From assembly GCA_017557405.1 (NCBI GenBank), contig JAFYYV010000010.1, positions 1 through 61,728 of the forward strand: a DNA stretch of 61,728 bases. The letters are read 5' to 3'. This stretch comes from Prevotella sp. (GTDB lineage: Bacteria; Bacteroidota; Bacteroidia; Bacteroidales; Bacteroidaceae). This document shows positions 1 through 8,520 of this stretch, in pieces. The position numbers were made by a program, and so were the translations under genes. The notes under the pieces are model-generated. The model did no database searches and was not told the DNA's origin. It saw only the letters and a program-made list of their open reading frames with translations. Within the stretch, counting starts at the first letter, position 1; each line of letters starts with the position of its first letter.

Positions 1-324
1 ACTTCCACTATTTTCTGTCCAGCCTCATGATGTCTGGCTGACGCTTAATGGGACGTTGGGACGATGGGACGATGCAACGCTTTTATGATATAGTTGGCTG
101 ATTTAGTTGCTCATCAAATAAAGTGAAGTATGAATCTTCACAAGATTAATCTCAACTATGAGGCTTCCTGGAAAGTCTTCCCAACTAGAGGTACAACCGA
201 ATCAAAGGGGGAAGTTTAGGGAAATCCCCACGTTAAAATAGGAAATACCCTCACAATAGTTATTCCTGAATTCACTATCTTTGTTCTCACTAACGAGTCG
301 TTGATTTTTTTACATGAAAGCAAT
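1..324. other. Gene-free stretch upstream of the first gene
   Basis: I see no gene here. The stretch holds three 8-bp tandem units (GGGACGTT, GGGACGAT, GGGACGAT at 50-73), a weak CAGCC/GGCTG hairpin at 20-40, and a -7 promoter box at 276-283 for the next gene. The left part may be the 3' flank of a gene outside the window. Confidence 0.5.
276..283 (+). promoter_or_regulatory. -7 promoter box (TATCTTTG)
   Basis: This is a full match to the Bacteroidetes -7 consensus TAnnTTTG, 42 bases before the chosen ATG at 325. No TTTG-type -33 box is seen at the usual 19-21 bp spacing. Confidence 0.5.
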
Positions 325-3183
325 ATGAAAAGAATTGCTATGGCTTTGATGTTGCTCGTCGTACTGGTGGGCTCGGCGGGCGCACAAACACGACTGGACG
401 ACATACGCCAGATGCTTGAAAAGGCGCCAGTGCAGGAAAAAGTCTATCTGCATCTCGACAACACCAGTTATTACAAGGGTGACACCATCTGGTATAAGTC
501 GTATTTGGTGAGGGCCGACAGTCTGACATACAGCGATATGAGTCGCATTCTCTATGTGGAACTACTTTCGCCCGACGGACTGGTGGTGAAGCGCGAGAGC
601 ATCATCGTTTCGCCCAATGGTTATAGCGACGGCAACTTCGTATTGCAGGATTCACTCTATTCGGGTTTCTATGAAATACGCGCCTATACGCGGTGGATGC
701 TCAACTTCTGTGTAACGGAGCATCCCTATGGGCGCAAGGACCGTGAATATTTTTATAATAAAGAGATGGCACGCGACTTTTTCCGCAAGTTCGGAACAGT
801 ATATAGTCGCGTGTTTCCTGTTTATGAGCGCCCTGACTCTGCTGGCGACTATGCGCATAAATACATCGTCAACAGACCGAAGACCAGAATAGAAAAAGAA
901 CTGAAAGCGAATCTGGAGGTGCGTTTCTATCCCGAAGGCGGCCATCTGTTGGCAGGTACCCGTTGTTCCGTAGCCTTCGAGGCAGTCAACGAGGAGGGTG
1001 AGCATGTTGATATCAGCGGACTGGTAACGATCAACGACAACAGCCAGATTATCCGTACTGAGCATCAGGGCAGAGGGCAGTTCTTCCTGACCGTACCTGA
1101 AGGCAAGGAGGCCGAGGCCTCGTTTGTCTATCACGGCAAGACCTACTACTTCGACCTGCCCAAAGCAGAGCGCGCAGGTTGTGCCCTGCATGTGGAGACC
1201 TCCCCCCAATCTACCACTGCCGACATCGCACTACAAGGTCTTCCTACCGACCGCGACTACGGAGTGGCTGTGCTATGTAGGGGGATGCTTAAATCATTCC
1301 AGACCATCAGAGGTAATGGGCGCATCACCATTGATCAAACGCAACTTCCCACAGGCGTCAATGACCTGTTGGTATTTGATGAGACAGGTAACCTGTTGGC
1401 AGACCGTCTGTTCTTTGTCAACCACCACGACTACGACCTGAATCCCATCACCGTCAGCGGTATGCTGAGTGAATACCAGCCTTTCGACTCCATCAGTCTG
1501 AAGTTCCAGGCACCTCCTGGTACAGGGCCCATATCTATTTCAGTGCGCGACGGGGCCTACGAGGATCCGACCTACGACACAGGCAACATTGTAACAGACC
1601 TGCTACTTTCCAGCGAACTGAAGGGTTTCATTGCCTACCCCGATTACTATTTTGAGTCGGACGATGAGACACACCAGCGCGCCCTCGACTTGTTGATGAT
1701 GGTACAGGGATGGCGGCGATACGACTACAACGAGATTACCAGTAATACACCCCTGCGTTATCAGCCCGAAAAGACCATGACCATCGAAGGATCCGTCTAT
1801 TCCGTGCCCAACACCGTCGAGGTCACACCCGGTGAAATACGCTACTGGCCTGTGGGTATTTTCGGTTTCGAAGAACTCACGGAAGCCAATGCCAACGGCG
1901 ATCAAGAACTTAGTGAGGAAAGAGTGCAGGGCATGGACCGCTATCAGGCCACCACTCCTAGCGGTCTTGTGGCACAGACACAGACCGGTACACTACAGGT
2001 GGAACAGGTGGGTACAGCCCTCTATGTAGATGAGGCCGCTTCACCCACGAGTGGCATCGACCCTTACTTCGGTATCGACCACAAGAGTCTATACAAACAG
2101 GTGGTTGTCGAAAGTGAACTCGTCTTTGAGGATGATATCGCCTCCATCGAACTGCCCACCGACTCCTTGGGACATTTCAGTTTCTCTATTCCTCCCTATT
2201 ATGGCAAGGCCATTCTCTTCCTCAAGGCTAGGAAAATCGACCTCAGTGAAAAGAAAAAGAAGAAACGCGAAAACCGCATGCTCGACGAGACGGCCTTCCC
2301 TGACTTCTATGTTAAGCGCGACCTTTTCTATCCCGTATTTGCCGAAAAATACGACTTCTACCAGTGCCACTTGCCAGAGATTACCGAAGCCAATGACTCC
2401 GATGACTATGTCCTGACAAACACCGACCGTATCTCGAAGATGGATCAGACGCTCAGCGAGGTCAAGGTGCAGGCCAAACGCCGTCGCGGACGACATGCCA
2501 TAGACTACTCGAAGCCCGCTTATGTCTATAACACTGACGAACTCTATAACCTCGTCACAGACCGTGGACTCTCCTTCGGCATGTTCAATCCCCGACGATT
2601 CCCCATGCAGGTGAGTATGGCCCTTTTGGGCAACTACAACAGCGACCGTCAAATACAGGTCATGGCCCGACTCAATGACAAAGAGTCTCGTCCCTATATA
2701 TATTACCGCAACTACGACCCTGGACCTGGCGCAGCCTCGCCAAACAATGATTCCGAATGGGTCGTCGCAGAACCCTTCAAGAGTGCCATGTGGGTCTTTG
2801 ATAACATAAAACTGAAACGCCAATCAGAGATACGCATGTTTACCGATTTTGAACTGCGCAACGAAGACAAGCATGTGGAGATGCAGACCACCGTGGCCGA
2901 CGTCACCCTCGATTTCATGCTTCTGCCCGATGATACTAGGCGCTACACTTATAGAGACCGGCGCATCATCCTCGAAGGCATGTACCATCCCGATGACTTC
3001 TATCATCCCGACTACAGCCAGCGCCCGCTGCCTGCTGACTTCAAAGACCATCGGCGTACGCTCTACTGGAATCCTAATGCCCGTCCTGATGCCGATGGCT
3101 GCTTCAATGCCACCTTCTACAATAACGGAAAGCCCACCCGCATCAAGGTCAGCACCGCAGGCATTACCACACCGATGAAGTAA
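325..3183 (+). CDS. Secreted macroglobulin (MG2)-like protein
   Basis: The product is a 952-residue exported protein with a clear signal peptide (MKRIAMALMLL, cleavage near AGA-QT). The N-terminal part has the signature of the MG2 domain of Bacteroidetes macroglobulin-like proteins: KVYLHLDNTSYYKGDTIWYK at about residues 33-52, then a YEIRAYTRW segment near 125. The middle and C-terminal parts look like beta-rich domains of the same large secreted family. No thioester motif, TonB-receptor barrel or protease motif is visible. The start at 325 is preferred over an in-frame TTG at 301 because it gives a clean signal peptide. The next genes are on the opposite strand, so it appears to be transcribed alone. 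Similar long proteins are common in Prevotella and Bacteroides and their function is not established. An envelope role, such as protease trapping or nutrient uptake, is only inference. Confidence 0.75.
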   Translation: MKRIAMALMLLVVLVGSAGAQTRLDDIRQMLEKAPVQEKVYLHLDNTSYYKGDTIWYKSYLVRADSLTYSDMSRILYVELLSPDGLVVKRESIIVSPNGYSDGNFVLQDSLYSGFYEIRAYTRWMLNFCVTEHPYGRKDREYFYNKEMARDFFRKFGTVYSRVFPVYERPDSAGDYAHKYIVNRPKTRIEKELKANLEVRFYPEGGHLLAGTRCSVAFEAVNEEGEHVDISGLVTINDNSQIIRTEHQGRGQFFLTVPEGKEAEASFVYHGKTYYFDLPKAERAGCALHVETSPQSTTADIALQGLPTDRDYGVAVLCRGMLKSFQTIRGNGRITIDQTQLPTGVNDLLVFDETGNLLADRLFFVNHHDYDLNPITVSGMLSEYQPFDSISLKFQAPPGTGPISISVRDGAYEDPTYDTGNIVTDLLLSSELKGFIAYPDYYFESDDETHQRALDLLMMVQGWRRYDYNEITSNTPLRYQPEKTMTIEGSVYSVPNTVEVTPGEIRYWPVGIFGFEELTEANANGDQELSEERVQGMDRYQATTPSGLVAQTQTGTLQVEQVGTALYVDEAASPTSGIDPYFGIDHKSLYKQVVVESELVFEDDIASIELPTDSLGHFSFSIPPYYGKAILFLKARKIDLSEKKKKKRENRMLDETAFPDFYVKRDLFYPVFAEKYDFYQCHLPEITEANDSDDYVLTNTDRISKMDQTLSEVKVQAKRRRGRHAIDYSKPAYVYNTDELYNLVTDRGLSFGMFNPRRFPMQVSMALLGNYNSDRQIQVMARLNDKESRPYIYYRNYDPGPGAASPNNDSEWVVAEPFKSAMWVFDNIKLKRQSEIRMFTDFELRNEDKHVEMQTTVADVTLDFMLLPDDTRRYTYRDRRIILEGMYHPDDFYHPDYSQRPLPADFKDHRRTLYWNPNARPDADGCFNATFYNNGKPTRIKVSTAGITTPMK

Positions 3184-3221
3184 TTGAAGTGTTAATTAAG
3201 ACAACAAACTAGCACCTATAC

Positions 3222-3260
3222 AAAAAAAGCGCCCGCTTGTTTTCACAAACAAACGAACGC
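3222..3260 (-). terminator. Rho-independent terminator of the ribosomal operon
   Basis: Read on the minus strand, a stem of about 14 bp (outer GCG/CGC, several G-T pairs, inner TTTGTTT/AAAACAA) with a short loop is followed by seven T residues. It lies about 80 bases after the tsf stop codon. The plus-strand side lacks a T run, so it serves only the minus strand. Confidence 0.85.
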
Positions 3261-3338
3261 CAACAAATAAAATTATGAAAAATTCTAAATCTTGATTATA
3301 GTATTCATCCGCAGATGAATGCTTTGCTTGCAAGCGGA

Positions 3339-4337
3339 TTACTCGGCAACGAGTGTGAAGCGCTTGAAGTCGACAATCTGCAACTCCTTGTCCTGCTGGG
3401 CGAGCCACTGGGAGACAGTGGCCTTGTTGTCGTCGCCGAACTGGAACTCCTGGTCGACGAGGCAGTTTTCCTTGAGGAACTTCTGCACGCGGCCTTTGGC
3501 GATGTTCTCGATCATGTTGGGATTGAGGGTTGCTGCTTTCTCGGCTGCTGCCTTCTCCTTGAGCTCGCGGGCCTCGGTGGCCTGCTCCTCGGTGAGCCAT
3601 CCCTTCTTGATGTTCGATGCGATGTGGTCTTCGCTGTCAACGAGGTTGGGGTTGATGCCTGCCTTCTTGAGCACTACTTCCACGTATTTCTCGACTTGCT
3701 CGAGCTTGGTCTTCTCGACGGCGGTCTTGTACTCCTCGTCGAGGACTGCCTGGGGAACGCTCTGGGCGTTGAGTGCGACGGGCTTCATGGCTGCTACCTG
3801 CATGGCGAGCTTGTGGCCTGCCTCGGCGTTGGCCTTGTTGAGCTGTACCATGGTGGCGAGCATGTGCTTGCCCATGTGGTCGTAGACTTCGATGTTGTCG
3901 CCGGTGAGGGTGAGGTAGCCATCGAGCTCCATCTTCTCACCTGTGATGCCTGAACGCTGTGTGACAGCATCCTGGACTTTCTGACCGTCGGCCAGTGTGA
4001 GCTCCTTCACTTCGTCGAGTGTCTGGCACTTGGCGGCGATGGCAGCGTCGAGGATGGTCTGTGTGAGGGCGATGAAATCGGCACCGTTTGCCACGAAGTC
4101 GGTCTCGCACTTGAGGGCGATGGTGGCTGCGAATCCTTCAACGGCTTTCACGAGCACGCATCCGTTGGATGTCTCGCGGTCGCTACGCTTGGCAGCGATG
4201 GCAAGTCCGCGCTCGCGGAGCAACTCCTTGGCTTTGGCGAAGTCGCCTTCGGCCTCGGTGAGGGCTTTCTTCACATCGGCCAGACCTGCACCGGTCATGG
4301 CACGCAGTTTCTTGATATCTTCAATTGAAATTGCCAT
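3339..4337 (-). CDS. tsf: Translation elongation factor Ts
   Basis: EF-Ts is the cytoplasmic nucleotide-exchange factor that regenerates EF-Tu-GTP. The 332-residue product has the N-terminal UBA-like region (IKKLRAMTGAGLADVKKAL, residues about 8-26) and the conserved core CETDFVA near residue 77, which contacts EF-Tu. The length fits Bacteroidetes EF-Ts. It lies 47 bp downstream of rpsB, the classical rpsB-tsf pair, and is last in the rplM-rpsI-rpsB-tsf unit before a strong terminator. Co-transcription with the ribosomal genes is inferred from strand, spacing and the single terminator. Confidence 0.98.
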   Translation of the reverse strand: MAISIEDIKKLRAMTGAGLADVKKALTEAEGDFAKAKELLRERGLAIAAKRSDRETSNGCVLVKAVEGFAATIALKCETDFVANGADFIALTQTILDAAIAAKCQTLDEVKELTLADGQKVQDAVTQRSGITGEKMELDGYLTLTGDNIEVYDHMGKHMLATMVQLNKANAEAGHKLAMQVAAMKPVALNAQSVPQAVLDEEYKTAVEKTKLEQVEKYVEVVLKKAGINPNLVDSEDHIASNIKKGWLTEEQATEARELKEKAAAEKAATLNPNMIENIAKGRVQKFLKENCLVDQEFQFGDDNKATVSQWLAQQDKELQIVDFKRFTLVAE

Positions 4338-4384
4338 ATTTCCTAAAATTCTAAAAATGTAAATTGTCTAATCGTAAATTACTA

Positions 4385-5266
4385 TTACTCTGCGGCGGGA
4401 GCTTCTTCCTCGGCAGCCTCGGCAGCGGGAGCCTCTTCGGCTACGGGTGCCTCTTCAGCGGCGGGAGCTTCCTCGGCGGCGGGAGCCTCTTCCTTGCGAC
4501 TCTTGCGAGCGCGACGCTTCACCACCTCTACAGCCTCTTCGGCCTGCTCGGCGGCAGCTTTCTCGTCGGCCTTCTCAGCCTTGCGCTCCTCGAGACCCTC
4601 GGCGATGGCCTGGCAGCAAGCTGTCAGCACGACATCAACAGAGTCCTTGGCGTCGTCGTTGGCGGGAATCACGAAGTCGATGTTCTTGGGGTCGCTGTTA
4701 GTGTCGACCATTGCGAACACGGGGATGCCCAGACGATTGGCCTCGCGCACGGCGATGTTCTCCTTCAGCACGTCGACCACGAACAAAGCGGAGGGCAGAC
4801 GGGTGAGGTCGGCAATAGAACCCAGGTTCTTCTCGAGCTTGGCGCGCTGGCGAGTGACCTGCAGCAGCTCGCGCTTGGAGAGGTTGGAGAATGTTCCATC
4901 AGCGATCAGTTTGTCGATGTTCGCCATTTTCTTCACAGCCTTACGAATGGTGGGGAAGTTGGTGAGCATACCGCCCGGCCAACGCTCGATGACGTAGGGC
5001 ATGTTGACAGATGTGGCCTTTTCAGCTACGATGTCCTTAGCCTGTTTTTTAGTAGCGACGAACAGGATTTTCTTTCCCGACTTGGCAATCTGCTTGAGGG
5101 CCTCGGCGGCCTCGTCGACTTTTGCCACAGTCTTGTGAAGATCGATGATGTGAATGCCATTGCGCTCCATGAAGATGTAGGGAGCCATGGCGGGGTTCCA
5201 TTTGCGACGGAGGTGGCCGAAGTGGCAACCTGCCTGGAGTAATTGGTCAAATGTTGTTCTTGACAT
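4385..5266 (-). CDS. rpsB: 30S ribosomal protein S2
   Basis: S2 binds the 30S body near the platform and is needed for S1 binding in bacteria that have S1. The 293-residue product has the S2 core: LLQAGCHFGHLRRKWNP near the N-terminus, GGMLTNF near residue 95, and the RLPSALFVVD and EANRLGIPVFAMVDTN segments. After the core it carries a tail of roughly 60 residues, first basic (KRRARKSRK) and then a run of EEAPAAEE-type pentapeptide repeats. This tail is longer than in most S2 proteins and low in complexity, and is probably disordered. It is third in the ribosomal operon. A 119-bp gap with two small hairpins separates it from rpsI upstream. Confidence 0.98.
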   Translation of the reverse strand: MSRTTFDQLLQAGCHFGHLRRKWNPAMAPYIFMERNGIHIIDLHKTVAKVDEAAEALKQIAKSGKKILFVATKKQAKDIVAEKATSVNMPYVIERWPGGMLTNFPTIRKAVKKMANIDKLIADGTFSNLSKRELLQVTRQRAKLEKNLGSIADLTRLPSALFVVDVLKENIAVREANRLGIPVFAMVDTNSDPKNIDFVIPANDDAKDSVDVVLTACCQAIAEGLEERKAEKADEKAAAEQAEEAVEVVKRRARKSRKEEAPAAEEAPAAEEAPVAEEAPAAEAAEEEAPAAE

Positions 5267-5385
5267 TTTGTTTTTTCTTTTTTATTGTTGTTTACTTTCT
5301 TTTTAAGCAGCCAGATGGTAGTTGGCTCGTATCGCTAGTTTGCCAAATCCATCCGGTTTAGATGCTAAACTCTTTCAGTGTGTCA
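5267..5385 (-). promoter_or_regulatory. Hairpin-bearing leader between rpsI and rpsB
   Basis: This 119-base gap holds two minus-strand hairpins: GTTTAG-CAT-CTAAAC (5356-5370) and AGCCA/TGGCT (5309-5327). An A/T-rich run precedes the rpsB start. It could be a ribosomal-protein leader through which S2 represses rpsB-tsf, a type of control known in other bacteria. The assignment here is inference and I cannot fold the region. Confidence 0.35.
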
Positions 5386-5772
5386 TTAACGCTTACTGAA
5401 CTGGAAGCGACGACGAGCCTTGGGCTGTCCGGGCTTCTTACGCTCAACAACGCGGCTGTCGCGTGTGAGGAAACCGTGGTCCTTCAGGTTCTTCTTGTCT
5501 TCGGCGTTCACCTTGACGAGTGCGCGGGCGATGGCAAGACGCAGAGCCTGGCTCTGGCCTGTGAAGCCGCCACCATCGAGGTTGACCTTGATGTCGTATT
5601 TCTCTTCAACACCGAGCAGGGCGAGCGGCTGCTTCACCACATACTGCAGGATGGCGGAGGGGAAATATTGGTTCAGTTCTTTATTGTTGATGATGATATT
5701 GCCTGTACCTTCCTTCAGATACACACGAGCCACCGAACTCTTGCGGCGACCAATTGCATTAATCTGTTCCAT
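5386..5772 (-). CDS. rpsI: 30S ribosomal protein S9
   Basis: S9 is a head protein of the 30S subunit whose C-terminal tail reaches the P-site tRNA. The 128-residue product has the family hallmarks: the N-terminal NAIGRRKSSVARVYL, the central GGGFTGQSQALRLAIARAL near residues 66-84, and the basic C-terminus KARRRFQFSKR. The canonical tail ends in the same S-K-R. It starts 13 bp after the rplM stop codon, the conserved rplM-rpsI pair. Confidence 0.98.
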   Translation of the reverse strand: MEQINAIGRRKSSVARVYLKEGTGNIIINNKELNQYFPSAILQYVVKQPLALLGVEEKYDIKVNLDGGGFTGQSQALRLAIARALVKVNAEDKKNLKDHGFLTRDSRVVERKKPGQPKARRRFQFSKR

Positions 5773-5785
5773 CTTTACCTATTTA

Positions 5786-6247
5786 TTATTTATACTGGTT
5801 GATATCAATAGCCTTGGGCTTCTGTGACTCATGGGGATGCTCTGTGCCGTCGTAGACATAGAGGTTGTTCAGGATGTGACGTCCCAGGATTCCCTTGGGG
5901 AGCATGCCTTTAACAGCGTGGCGGATGATCTTGTCCATACCGTCCTTGCGCTTGCGCAACTGTGCGGGCGTGTTGAAACGCTGACCACCAGGGTAACCAG
6001 TATAACGGGTGTAAACCTTATCGGTCTCCTTATTGCCAGTGAAAATCACTTTGGCAGCATTGATGATGATGACATTGTCGCCGCAATCCACGTGCGGTGT
6101 GAATGATGGTTTGTACTTTCCTCGCAACAGCTTTGCCACTTTCGAGCAAAGACGACCAACAACCTGGTCGGTGGCGTCGATGACCACCCACTCTTTCTTG
6201 GCTGTTTCCTTGTTCAAGGAAATAGTCTTGTAACTTAAAGTGTCCAT
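5786..6247 (-). CDS. rplM: 50S ribosomal protein L13
   Basis: L13 is an early-assembly protein of the 50S subunit. The 153-residue product shows the L13 core: KEWVVIDATDQVVGRLCSKV near residues 18-37, GDNVIIINAAKV near 57-68, and the AVKGMLPKGILGR motif near residues 111-123. It is the first gene of the ribosomal unit. Its start is preceded by a structured leader of about 140 bases and a -7 box. Confidence 0.98.
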   Translation of the reverse strand: MDTLSYKTISLNKETAKKEWVVIDATDQVVGRLCSKVAKLLRGKYKPSFTPHVDCGDNVIIINAAKVIFTGNKETDKVYTRYTGYPGGQRFNTPAQLRKRKDGMDKIIRHAVKGMLPKGILGRHILNNLYVYDGTEHPHESQKPKAIDINQYK

Positions 6248-6393
6248 TTTTGATTAAAATTTTACTACTAAAAAACATTTGATAATTATCAGTTGTGCAA
6301 AGGCGATTCACTAACCACGATGCCCGGCCAAAGACACCGCTATTAACACTCCTATGCCGGGGACTCTAAGTGTATCCCCAAATAATCGGTCTG
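6248..6393 (-). promoter_or_regulatory. Structured 5' leader of rplM
   Basis: The distance from the probable transcription start to the rplM ATG is about 140 bases. Read on the minus strand it begins with a GGGGA/TCCCC hairpin (loop of 11). A longer CCCGGC/GCCGGG stem overlaps the 3' arm of that hairpin, so the two are mutually exclusive. Such alternatives are common in autoregulated ribosomal-protein leaders. L13 is a plausible ligand, but this is inference. Confidence 0.5.
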
Positions 6394-6401
6394 CAAAGGT
6401 A
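6394..6401 (-). promoter_or_regulatory. -7 promoter box of the ribosomal operon (TACCTTTG)
   Basis: On the minus strand TACCTTTG matches the Bacteroidetes -7 consensus TAnnTTTG. It lies about 150 bases before the rplM ATG, just upstream of the hairpin-bearing leader. No clear -33 box is seen. Confidence 0.6.
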
Positions 6402-6538
6402 CTAATTATATTCCGTTACGCACGTGTGTGATTATTACAATAATCGAATATTTACGAACTATTAACATTTGTTAGGAAGAAATAAGGGTACAAGAAGGGG
6501 TAAACGACGACAATGTGCATTTTTGCGACAACAAAAGG

Positions 6539-6587
6539 AGTTGGTTTGCGGGTACAAAAAGAGCTGGTTTGCGGGTACAAAAAGAGC
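6539..6587. repeat. Tandem 23-bp repeat (about two copies)
   Basis: Two copies of a 23-bp unit with the core GGTTTGCGGGTACAAAAAG begin at 6543 and 6566 and differ at one base in their flanks. A partial related piece (GGGTACAAGAAG) lies at 6486. The second copy supplies the T run of the blaR-side terminator, and the first repeats that T run. Confidence 0.7.
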
Positions 6588-6613
6588 CAGCATCCTGCTT
6601 TCGCATGCTGGCT
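6578..6613 (-). terminator. Terminator of the blaI-blaR1 operon
   Basis: On the minus strand AGCCAGCAT and ATGCTGGCT form a perfect 9-bp stem with an 11-base loop, followed by CTTTTTGT. It lies 38 bases past the stop codon of the M56 gene. The remaining bases of this 400-base gap hold only the tandem 23-bp repeat and the rplM promoter and leader. Confidence 0.85.
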
Positions 6614-6651
6614 TCTTCGTTCGTCAAGAGCGTCTCGAAAACGAGCGGGAA

Positions 6652-8520
6652 TCAATTCTTGGCCTTGGTGGTGATGCGCATAATGTCGCTGTCGTCAATC
6701 TTGACGTTGATGGGGTCTTTCAGAGAACCCTCTGTCACCACGTCTTTTCCATCGACCAGGATTTTCTTGACGGGCTTGCCATTGATGGTGACTTTGCCGT
6801 CTTTGTCGATCTCGGCACCGGGCAGGCGTTTGATGATTTCCTCAGGGGTGAGGCTCTTGAAGTCTGTCGGAATGAAGGAACCTTCAGCAGCGGGCGTGAA
6901 ATTACCCTCGGCCTTGGGCTTGTCGTTGCCTTGCAGACGGAAGGTGATGGGGACGGTGTACTTCACGTTGACCGGCTTTCCATTCTGTGTGCCTGGAGTC
7001 CAGTTAGGCATCGCGGAGATGACACGGAGGGCCTCGGCGTCGAGTTGTGAATCGACAGACTTGACCACATGGGCGTCGGTGATGGAGCCGTCTTTGCGGA
7101 TTACGAACTGAACGATGACCCGACCTTGTTTGTTAGCCTCCATCGACTCTTTCGGATAGCGGATGTTCTGCTGCAGATAGCCCATGAGGTTGGATGCGCC
7201 ACCTGGGAATTGGGGCATACTCTCGCAAACGTCCAATGCATCAATCTGTTTCGACTCTTTGTCGAGTTCTTCCTGGTGTTTTTTGGTGTTGACGATAATC
7301 ACTCCATCCTTGGCGTCCTCGCCATAAGACTTGATGGCAGCCTCGGATTTCATCACAGTAATGCTCGCAATGGATTCCGGGGGGAGAGCCTGGAGGTCTT
7401 CGTCTGTAACCTTCTTGCCATCAACGATGATCATCGGGTTTTCTCCATTCAGTTTGGTATTGCGGATGCGGATTATTGGATTCTGTTTCTCAGCTTGCTG
7501 CTCGTCAACATTCCAGTTAACGATGGTGTTGTCGGTCTTGTCCTGCTCCACCACCTTGATGGTCTGGTTGCCACCGAGGTTGATGGTGCTGTTCTTCTTG
7601 CCCTTCTTCACGGGAACCTGCTTCTGAGGTGGGTCGGTATAGACCACGTCGGTGACGGTCTCGGCATTGAGGGCGAGGGTGACGCCCACGACGGGCAGCA
7701 TGGCCAGCAACTTCAGGGAGTTGCGGCGGGAGGATTTATTCAGTAACATCATATAAATTCGTTTTTTAATCGTGCTGTTGTTGATGCCGTTGGCGAGGAT
7801 ACTGGCCTTTGTACCCATCGCCTTGCGCATCAGAAGTTGGATGTATTGGCTCATGTCGGAGCCTGTTGAGAGGACGGATGCATCGGCTTCATACTCGTGT
7901 ATGGTTCGCAGGTCGCGACGCAAGAGCCATACCACAGGGTTGAACCATTGCAGGGCCGTGAGCACTTCAACGAAGACGATGTCCCAGCTGTGATGCTGTC
8001 GGATGTGCCCTCGCTCGTGGGCAAGTATCGAAGGGTTGCGCTCCTCGTAGTCAATCCGGCTTAACACGATGGTGCGCATCCAAGAGAAGGAGGCGACGGG
8101 CAGGTCGACAACTGCCAACGTCACACCGTTCTCCAACGAATGTCGCTCACTATTCTTGATCATTCGGCGTAGTAGCCGATAACTGTTTGCGATGTATATC
8201 AATCGGCTCAGCAGGCCGATGATGAAGATGGCGAAGAGGATGGAGGGCTGGAGGAGTGGGAAGGTCTTTTCTGCGGCCGTTTCCGCCACTTCGGCGACCA
8301 TCACCTCGGAGGTGTCTATGACGGGCGTCTGCTCGACCACTACGGTCTTGTGCAACGTGATGATGCAAAGGGGTAGGACGAGCGAGAGTAGGATGGAGGA
8401 GAGGAGCACAATGCGGTTCAGGCGGTGCATCGTCTCACGCTCCATCAGCAGCCGATAGCAGAAGTAGAAAACGGCTATCAACGCAGCTACTTTCAAATCG
8501 TAGATGAGAAACTCTGTCAT
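6652..8520 (-). CDS. BlaR1-type M56 metallopeptidase with TonB-like C-terminus
   Basis: This is a 622-residue inner-membrane sensor protease of the BlaR1/MecR1 family. Three or four hydrophobic segments (about residues 10-25, 37-56, 92-112) precede the gluzincin motif HERGH at 168-172, with a downstream HEYEAD that probably gives the third zinc ligand. A further membrane segment lies near 270-290. There is no penicillin-binding sensor domain. Instead the periplasmic part has two short TonB-receptor-plug-like stretches (IIVDGKKV near 350 and ILVDGKDV near 590). Between them is a TonB C-terminal domain (FPGGASNLMGYL to YTVPITFRL, about 425-530). The start overlaps the end of the repressor gene by 4 bp (ATGA), indicating translational coupling. 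By analogy it would cleave the BlaI-type partner when a signal arrives. The signal is unknown and no beta-lactamase is nearby. Confidence 0.9.
   Translation of the reverse strand: MTEFLIYDLKVAALIAVFYFCYRLLMERETMHRLNRIVLLSSILLSLVLPLCIITLHKTVVVEQTPVIDTSEVMVAEVAETAAEKTFPLLQPSILFAIFIIGLLSRLIYIANSYRLLRRMIKNSERHSLENGVTLAVVDLPVASFSWMRTIVLSRIDYEERNPSILAHERGHIRQHHSWDIVFVEVLTALQWFNPVVWLLRRDLRTIHEYEADASVLSTGSDMSQYIQLLMRKAMGTKASILANGINNSTIKKRIYMMLLNKSSRRNSLKLLAMLPVVGVTLALNAETVTDVVYTDPPQKQVPVKKGKKNSTINLGGNQTIKVVEQDKTDNTIVNWNVDEQQAEKQNPIIRIRNTKLNGENPMIIVDGKKVTDEDLQALPPESIASITVMKSEAAIKSYGEDAKDGVIIVNTKKHQEELDKESKQIDALDVCESMPQFPGGASNLMGYLQQNIRYPKESMEANKQGRVIVQFVIRKDGSITDAHVVKSVDSQLDAEALRVISAMPNWTPGTQNGKPVNVKYTVPITFRLQGNDKPKAEGNFTPAAEGSFIPTDFKSLTPEEIIKRLPGAEIDKDGKVTINGKPVKKILVDGKDVVTEGSLKDPINVKIDDSDIMRITTKAKN

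Noticed and set aside
301-324. A TTG start 24 bases upstream of the first gene
   Set aside because: It would put eight charged or mixed residues before an otherwise standard signal peptide; ATG at 325 is better.
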